NCBI RefSeq assembly: GCF_014851675.1
Contig: NZ_JACVAE010000001.1
Span: forward strand, 1,488,001 to 1,552,000
Reading direction: 5' to 3'
Source of the DNA: Rhizobium sp. ARZ01
Lineage (GTDB): Bacteria; Pseudomonadota; Alphaproteobacteria; Rhizobiales; Rhizobiaceae
DNA: 64,000 bases
Shown here: one piece after another, positions 56,984 to 64,000 of the stretch
Numbering within the stretch: position 1 is the first letter of the stretch
Layout of the letters: each line of letters opens with the position of its first letter
Translations under genes and position numbers: made by a program
The notes under the pieces: generated by a model
What the model was told of the DNA's origin: nothing
The model's input: the letters and a program-made list of their open reading frames with translations, nothing else
The model's database searches: none

Positions 56984-57063
56984 GGTCGCATCTCCTTTTG
57001 AAGTCGATGGACCCAGCCTAGCCCCCCAGAAACGTCACTCCTTGATCCCCGTCAAACGTCGCC

Positions 57064-57705
57064 TCAAAGTCCGAGCATCATGCGCACGACGGGCTCTAGA
57101 CCACGGCCGATGGCACGCGTATTGTCCGCATCCAGATGCACCCCATCGAGCGGCGTCGTCTGTGCCACCGAACCGGCATCGAAGAAGCCGCAGCCCTTAT
57201 CGTCCGCAAGGTCGGCATAGAGGGTCGCAAGCATCGCCGATTGCTCGACACCGCCGGCAAACATCGCCGCAAAGGCCGCGTCCGCCGTCTCACAAAGCGG
57301 TGGCGGCGAGACGATCAGAATTTCCGGCTGCTCTTCGCTGCCGAACGACCACGCGTGGTGTCGCACCAGGTCGATCAGCCGCTCCAAGCCTCGCATGGCG
57401 CCAAAGGCAGTCCCGCAGACCGCGGGCTTCATATCGTTGGCCCCGAGCAGGATGATGACGAGATCGATCGGGTCATGGCTGTGCAGGATTGTCGGCAGGA
57501 TGCGCGCGCCGTTGCGGTCGCAATCGGCGACATGGTCGTCATAGGCCGTCGTACGGCCGTTCAACCCCTCGGCGATCACCTGTACCCCGGGACCGAGCGC
57601 CTTTTGCAGCACGCTCGGCCAACGGTTCTCCAGCGCATGGCGCCCGAGCGTCTCCGCATCGTACCCCCAGGTGAGGCTGTCGCCATAGCAGAGAACGGTT
57701 TTCAT
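57064..57705 (-). CDS. SGNH/GDSL-family hydrolase (arylesterase-like)
   Basis: 213 residues. Block I MKTVLCYGDSLTWG contains the nucleophile Ser10, block II EGLNGRTTAY, block III LLGANDMK and block V DGVHLDADNT with the Asp-x-x-His pair, so the catalytic residues are all intact. No signal peptide. Acts on ester substrates, unknown which. The start at ATG 57705 follows AGGTG. Gene follows the small Cys-rich protein by 9 bp within the pdh cluster. Confidence 0.9.
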   Translation of the reverse strand: MKTVLCYGDSLTWGYDAETLGRHALENRWPSVLQKALGPGVQVIAEGLNGRTTAYDDHVADCDRNGARILPTILHSHDPIDLVIILLGANDMKPAVCGTAFGAMRGLERLIDLVRHHAWSFGSEEQPEILIVSPPPLCETADAAFAAMFAGGVEQSAMLATLYADLADDKGCGFFDAGSVAQTTPLDGVHLDADNTRAIGRGLEPVVRMMLGL

Positions 57706-57714
57706 GGGACACAC

Positions 57715-57918
57715 CTATCTAAGCGGCTCTGACGGTCGCCCGTCCTGGCAATTAGGGCACTTCCGAATATGGCAATCACAACCGTTCGCTCCATACTCGG
57801 TCCCACAATGTGAGCACTGCATCCGCCAAATACGTTGATTTCCATGAGTGGTCGATGGGCGAGCAGTGTCGCCCATCACAATTTGCCCGCGAGGATTTTT
57901 ATCCCCGACCTTCGGCAT
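57715..57918 (-). CDS. Small Cys-rich (zinc-ribbon-like) protein of unknown function
   Basis: 67 residues with six cysteines: Cys35, Cys38, Cys47, Cys49, Cys54 and Cys57 (CSHCGTEYGANGCDCH, RKCPNC), arranged like a zinc ribbon. The N-terminal half is polar and basic. Its ATG overlaps the pdhC stop (TAATG), implying translational coupling. It is visibly more AT-rich than pdhC and the GDSL gene beside it. I recall similar small proteins elsewhere in rhizobia but no function. It may bind zinc or nucleic acid; unproven. Confidence 0.7.
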   Translation of the reverse strand: MPKVGDKNPRGQIVMGDTARPSTTHGNQRIWRMQCSHCGTEYGANGCDCHIRKCPNCQDGRPSEPLR

Positions 57919-59258
57919 TACACCAGCATCCCCATAGGGTTCTCGACGTAGCGTTTGAAGGCCTGCAGGAGCTCGGCCCCGAGCGCGCCGTCGACGCAGC
58001 GGTGGTCGGTCGAAAGCGTGACGGTCATCGCCTGGACGATCACCATCTGGCCGTTCTTCACAACCACACGCTCCTCACCCGCGCCGACCGCGAGGATAGT
58101 CGCGTGCGGCGGGTTGATGACGGCGGCGAAGTTCTTGACGCCCATCATGCCCATGTTGGAGACCGAGGTCGTGCCGCCCTGGTACTCTTCCGGCTTCAGC
58201 TTGCGTTCCTTGGCGCGCTTGCCAAGGTCCTTCATCTCGTTGGAGATGGCCGACAGGCTCTTCGTTTCCGCGTGGCGGATGATGGGGGTGATCAGCCCGC
58301 CCGGGATCGACACGGCGACGCCGACGTCCGAGTGCTTGTGCTTGACCATGGCCGAATCCGTCCAGGAGACGTTCGCATCAGGCACGTCGCGCAGCGCCAG
58401 CGCCATGGCCTTGATCACCATGTCGTTGACCGAGAGCTTGTAGGCAGGCTTGCCGTCCCGCTCGGGCGCAGCCGCGTTCAACTGGGCGCGCAGCGCCATC
58501 AGCGCGTCGAGCTCGCAATCGACCGAGACGTAGAAGTGCGGCACGGTCTGCTTGGATTCGACGAGGCGGCGGGCGATCGTCTTGCGCATGCCGTCATGCG
58601 GCACGAGCTCGTAGGAGCCTTCCTCGAACAGCTTGAGCACGGCCTCATCCGACGGCCCCTTGGCGAGCGCGGCAGGTGCAGCGGCAGCAGCGGCCGGAGC
58701 CGCAGCAACCTTCTGCGCACCACCAGCAGCGGCAGCTTCGACGTCAGCCTTGACGACACGGCCGCGCGGGCCGGAGCCAGCGACCACCGAAATGTCGATG
58801 CCTGCTTCCCTGGCGAGGCGACGGGCGAGCGGCGAGGAGAAGGTGCGGTTGCCGTCGGCCTTGGCCGGGGCAGCAGCAGGCGCTGGAGACGCGGGCGCTG
58901 CGGCAGGTGCGCTCGCTGCGGCAGGTGCCGGAGCCGCGGCCGGAGCAGCAGCTTCTGCCTTTGCTGCGGGAGCCGCACCGCCAGCGGCAGCACTCGCAGC
59001 CGCCTTCACGTCCTCACCATCGGCGGCGAGCACCGCAATCAACGAGTTGACCTTGACCCCTTCCGTTCCGGCTGGAACAACGATCTTGGCGATCGTGCCC
59101 TCATCGACGGCCTCGACTTCCATCGTCGCCTTGTCGGTCTCAATCTCGGCGATCACATCGCCGGACTTGATCTTGTCGCCTTCCTTGACGAGCCATTTTG
59201 AGAGATTGCCCTCCTCCATGGTCGGCGAAAGGGCGGGCATGGTGATGTTGATCGGCAT
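57918..59258 (-). CDS. pdhC: PdhC, dihydrolipoamide acetyltransferase (E2)
   Basis: 446 residues: one lipoyl domain (residues 1-84, lipoylated Lys43 in [11 protein letters not shown]), an Ala/Pro-rich linker (about 90-135), an E3/E1-binding domain ([20 protein letters not shown]) and a catalytic acyltransferase domain with DHRCVDGA near the C-terminus. It transfers the acetyl group to CoA. Its lipoyl domain is nearly identical to that of PdhB at protein and DNA level. The stop overlaps the start of a small Cys-rich gene. Confidence 0.96.
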   Translation of the reverse strand: MPINITMPALSPTMEEGNLSKWLVKEGDKIKSGDVIAEIETDKATMEVEAVDEGTIAKIVVPAGTEGVKVNSLIAVLAADGEDVKAAASAAAGGAAPAAKAEAAAPAAAPAPAAASAPAAAPASPAPAAAPAKADGNRTFSSPLARRLAREAGIDISVVAGSGPRGRVVKADVEAAAAGGAQKVAAAPAAAAAAPAALAKGPSDEAVLKLFEEGSYELVPHDGMRKTIARRLVESKQTVPHFYVSVDCELDALMALRAQLNAAAPERDGKPAYKLSVNDMVIKAMALALRDVPDANVSWTDSAMVKHKHSDVGVAVSIPGGLITPIIRHAETKSLSAISNEMKDLGKRAKERKLKPEEYQGGTTSVSNMGMMGVKNFAAVINPPHATILAVGAGEERVVVKNGQMVIVQAMTVTLSTDHRCVDGALGAELLQAFKRYVENPMGMLV

Positions 59259-59273
59259 GTCTCCACCCTCCCC

Positions 59274-60665
<1,392 letters not shown>

Positions 60666-60684
60666 GGTTCTTCCTCCGCCCGGG

Positions 60685-61731
60685 TCAGATCAGAATGTCG
60701 GTGTAGAGCTCGGATACATCCGGCTCCGGATCGGCCTGGGCGAAGTCGGCGCTATCGGCGACGATGTCGCGCACTTCCTTGTCGATCTGCTTCAATTCGT
60801 CCTCGGTGGCCCAACCCTTCTCCAGCAGGCGCGCGCGCACCTGTTCGATCGGGTCGTGCTCGGAGCGCATCTTCTGCACTTCGTCCTTCGAACGGTATTT
60901 GGCCGGGTCGGACATGGAGTGACCGCGATAGCGATAGGTGAGCATCTCGAGGATGATCGGCCCCTTGCCCGAGCGGCAGTGCGCGACGGCCTCGTCAGCG
61001 GCAGCCTTCACCGCGCGAACGTCCATGCCGTCCACCTGGTAACCGGGAATGTTGAAGGAGGCGCCGCGCTGCGAGAAGTCGGTCTGCGCGGAAGCGCGCG
61101 AGACGGCGGTGCCCATGGCGTAGCGGTTGTTCTCGATGATGTAGATCACCGGCAGCTTCCAGAGGGCTGCCATGTTGAAGCTCTCGTAGACCTGGCCCTG
61201 GTTGGCCGCGCCGTCGCCGAAATAGGCGAGCGAGACATTGTCGTTGCCACGATACTTGTTGGCAAAGGCAAGGCCGGTGCCGAGCGACACCTGGCCGCCG
61301 ACGATGCCGTGGCCGCCGTAGAAATTCTTCTCCTTGGAGAACATGTGCATGGAGCCGCCCTTGCCCTTGGAAAGGCCGCCGCGGCGCCCGGTCAGCTCCG
61401 CCATCACGCCGCGCGCGCTCATGCCGCAAGCCAGCATGTGGCCGTGGTCGCGATAACCCGTGATCACCTGGTCGCCTTCCTTCAGCGCCGCCTGCATGCC
61501 GACGACAACGGCCTCCTGGCCGATGTAGAGGTGACAGAACCCGCCAATGAAGCCCATACCGTAGAGCTGGCCGGCCTTCTCCTCGAAACGCCGGATCAGC
61601 AGCATTTCGCGGTAGGCCTTGAGGTCGTCTTCCTTGGAAAAGTCGGCGATGATGCCGCCGTTGAAGTCTTTCTTGACAGGCTTTGCCGCACTCTTGCGGC
61701 TGGATGTGGTCGCGGTTTTACGCGGAGCCAT
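60685..61731 (-). CDS. pdhA: PdhA, pyruvate dehydrogenase E1 alpha
   Basis: 348 residues. The TPP-binding motif [19 protein letters not shown] with ending NN about 30 residues later is intact, and the conserved serine loop [20 protein letters not shown] includes residues phosphorylated in eukaryotes. The N-terminus is basic ([17 protein letters not shown]). It decarboxylates pyruvate with PdhB. First gene of pdhABC; a palindrome lies 122 bp upstream. Confidence 0.96.
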   Translation of the reverse strand: MAPRKTATTSSRKSAAKPVKKDFNGGIIADFSKEDDLKAYREMLLIRRFEEKAGQLYGMGFIGGFCHLYIGQEAVVVGMQAALKEGDQVITGYRDHGHMLACGMSARGVMAELTGRRGGLSKGKGGSMHMFSKEKNFYGGHGIVGGQVSLGTGLAFANKYRGNDNVSLAYFGDGAANQGQVYESFNMAALWKLPVIYIIENNRYAMGTAVSRASAQTDFSQRGASFNIPGYQVDGMDVRAVKAAADEAVAHCRSGKGPIILEMLTYRYRGHSMSDPAKYRSKDEVQKMRSEHDPIEQVRARLLEKGWATEDELKQIDKEVRDIVADSADFAQADPEPDVSELYTDILI

Positions 61732-61852
61732 ACAGTCCTCCCCGGGTTTTGCCTTTGCCGCAAAACATAGGGGAAGAACGAGCCGTCAGCAATGCCATAA
61801 ATGCATGGCTCACATTCCAAACAACCGACTGAAATTGCTTCGATATTTTCAG

Positions 61853-61871
61853 TTAACCTGTTTCAGGTTAA
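61853..61871. promoter_or_regulatory. 19-bp palindrome upstream of pdhA
   Basis: Perfect 8-bp arms TTAACCTG/CAGGTTAA around a 3-bp centre, 122 bp upstream of pdhA and 10 bp after the ftsB stop. AT-rich ends and no stable hairpin, so an operator for a dimeric regulator is more likely than a terminator. Confidence 0.5.
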
Positions 61872-61880
61872 TCGCCGATT

Positions 61881-62189
61881 TCAATGGAAAATAACGATCT
61901 CGTCACTTCGCGACATATTGAGGGCGAAGCGCGCTTTCTCATCCAGAATGTCCCTTTCGAGCGAGCCGTCGCTCATTAGCGCGACCTCTCGCTCCAATCG
62001 CTTCCGCTCCTCGACGAGAACATCGAGCCTTGCCTGGCGGGTAATCCGATTGCGCTCGAATTGCTCCATCGCGCGAAGCCCGAAGCCGCCATGGATCGAA
62101 TGATAGCTGAAATAGGAAAGAAAGGCGATTGTGATCGCCGGGACGACGAACCGGCCGAGCCGGCGTTGCTTGTGATGTTTGGTCCACAT
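61881..62189 (-). CDS. ftsB: FtsB/DivIC-family septum formation initiator
   Basis: 102 residues: short cytoplasmic basic start, one membrane segment (FVVPAITIAFLSYFSYHSIH) and a periplasmic coiled coil with LDVLVEERKRLEREVALMS. It links FtsQ and FtsL in the divisome. Conserved downstream of eno in alphaproteobacteria and upstream of pdhA. A CtrA-like site lies 46 bp upstream. Confidence 0.92.
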   Translation of the reverse strand: MWTKHHKQRRLGRFVVPAITIAFLSYFSYHSIHGGFGLRAMEQFERNRITRQARLDVLVEERKRLEREVALMSDGSLERDILDEKARFALNMSRSDEIVIFH

Positions 62190-62234
62190 GGAGGAGCCTC
62201 GATACGCAGTACTCGTGTACTTTAGCGTCGATCA

Positions 62235-62250
62235 GTTAACCGAGCGTTGA
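62235..62250 (-). promoter_or_regulatory. Near-match to a CtrA box upstream of ftsB
   Basis: On the minus strand TCAACGCTCGGTTAAC differs by one base from the CtrA consensus TTAA-N7-TTAAC. CtrA controls division genes in alphaproteobacteria. No score computed; AT-rich half-sites occur by chance. Confidence 0.35.
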
Positions 62251-62322
62251 CCATGATGGAGATGTCGAGAGTGTACCTGGGACCGCTGCGAACGCTCGAC
62301 TGCCCCTTGGGGCCGTTCGGCC

Positions 62323-62357
62323 AAAAAAATACCCTCCCCTCGTATGCGAGGAGAGGG
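62323..62357 (-). terminator. Rho-independent terminator of eno
   Basis: An 11-bp stem with one mismatch (62332-62342 with 62347-62357), a TATG loop and a T-run on the minus strand (A7 at 62323-62329). It ends eno, 31 bp after its stop. Confidence 0.85.
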
Positions 62358-62388
62358 CCTGATATCCGCTTGAATTCAAGCGATGGAC

Positions 62389-63681
<1,293 letters not shown>

Positions 63682-63809
63682 CTAGGTGTGAAAGGAAGCT
63701 TGGGCCTGTTTACTGCAAAGGTCGGAAATTACAATGGCGCCGCCCGACGGCGACCGCCAACTGCGCGATCGACATGAAAATTCATGCAAGTCAGGTTCCT
63801 GGCTGCATG

Positions 63810-63836
63810 GCCGGCGGCATCGATGACGCCGCCGAT
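63810..63836 (-). terminator. Possible hairpin after kdsA
   Basis: GGCGGC and GCCGCC arms around a short loop form a hairpin just after the kdsA stop on the minus strand. No T-run. Confidence 0.35.
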
Positions 63837-63866
63837 CGGCCCGGCCCGGGTAGCTGCGCAACGCTA

Positions 63867-64000
63867 TCAGGCCGCCTTGGCGATAGCGTCCATGGCAAGC
63901 AGCTTTTCCAAAAGCCGCGGCATGTCTTTCAGATAAACCATATTCGGGCCATCGCAAGGCGCATTGTCCGGGTCCTCGTGGGTCTCAACGAAGAGGCCTG
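63867..64000 (-). CDS. kdsA: KdsA, 3-deoxy-8-phosphooctulonate synthase (C-terminal end)
   Basis: Only the last 44 residues lie in the window. They contain GLFVETHEDPDNAPCDGPNM, a signature of KDO-8-phosphate synthase, and end DAIAKAA. The enzyme condenses arabinose 5-phosphate and PEP for lipopolysaccharide core. The start is beyond base 64000. It precedes eno on the same strand. Confidence 0.93.
   Translation of the reverse strand, partial: GLFVETHEDPDNAPCDGPNMVYLKDMPRLLEKLLAMDAIAKAA

Noticed and set aside
52276..57001. Two open frames of more than 760 codons on the plus strand across lipA, glsB and lpdA.
   Set aside because: They are mirrors of the minus-strand genes; the products are Arg/Asp-rich and match no fold.

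Overview
The window is a high-G+C stretch of core chromosome from an alphaproteobacterium of the Rhizobiaceae, most likely Sinorhizobium/Ensifer. The inference rests on gene content and order: rpsB-tsf-pyrH-frr-uppS-cdsA-rseP-bamA-lpxD, the aapJQMP general amino-acid transporter, the dusB(nifR3)-ntrB-ntrC-ntrY-ntrX-trkA-dat-hfq-hflX block, fused ispDF, a pyruvate dehydrogenase operon whose E1-beta carries its own lipoyl domain, an EipB-type periplasmic protein, a phasin and a RIME-like palindromic repeat. The species is not determined.

Layout. 1-9.6 kb (minus): translation and envelope genes, rpsB to lpxD. 9.6-18.5 kb: eipB, a divergent ridA-like/GDPD/FemAB-like/HIT series, azlCD, clpS-clpA, a phasin and a DUF3126 protein. 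18.6-23.2 kb: cysE, an alpha/beta hydrolase, a zinc-finger protein, an FAD monooxygenase and metC. 23.2-27.9 kb: the aap operon, preceded by a good sigma-54 promoter match. 27.9-30.8 kb: the least gene-dense part, with tRNA-Pro(TGG), a small lipoprotein, an NDUFS4-like subunit, tRNA-Arg(TCT) and fpr. 31-35 kb: the sulfite-reduction operon cysG-DUF2849-cysI-DUF934. 35.1-38.1 kb: a globin-coupled diguanylate cyclase resembling E. coli DosC, a nucleoside-deaminase-like protein and mazG. 38-49.6 kb (minus): hflX, hfq, dat, trkA, both nitrogen two-component pairs and dusB. 49.7-55 kb: ispDF, pncC-like cinA, a COQ10-like protein, a broken PLP decarboxylase, lipA and glsB. 55-62.2 kb: lpdA, ydcH-like, a GDSL esterase, a small Cys-rich protein and pdhC-pdhB-pdhA, then ftsB. 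62.4-64 kb: eno and the end of kdsA.

Functional links. NtrBC and NtrYX sit in the same window as a putative sigma-54 promoter for aap, which suggests nitrogen-controlled amino-acid uptake. CysG makes the siroheme used by CysI, whose sulfide feeds CysE-derived O-acetylserine for cysteine; MetC takes the sulfur on toward homocysteine. LipA makes the lipoyl cofactor of PdhB, PdhC and the LpdA-containing complex, and all are encoded together.

Most of the window is ordinary housekeeping DNA. I found no phage, insertion sequence, CRISPR array or defence island. The least expected items are a six-cysteine small protein translationally coupled to pdhC, a decarboxylase pseudogene with two independent lesions, a palindromic operator-like site before pdhA, the lack of a GAFTGA motif in NtrX beside a normal NtrC, and an empty 620-bp stretch after tRNA-Arg.
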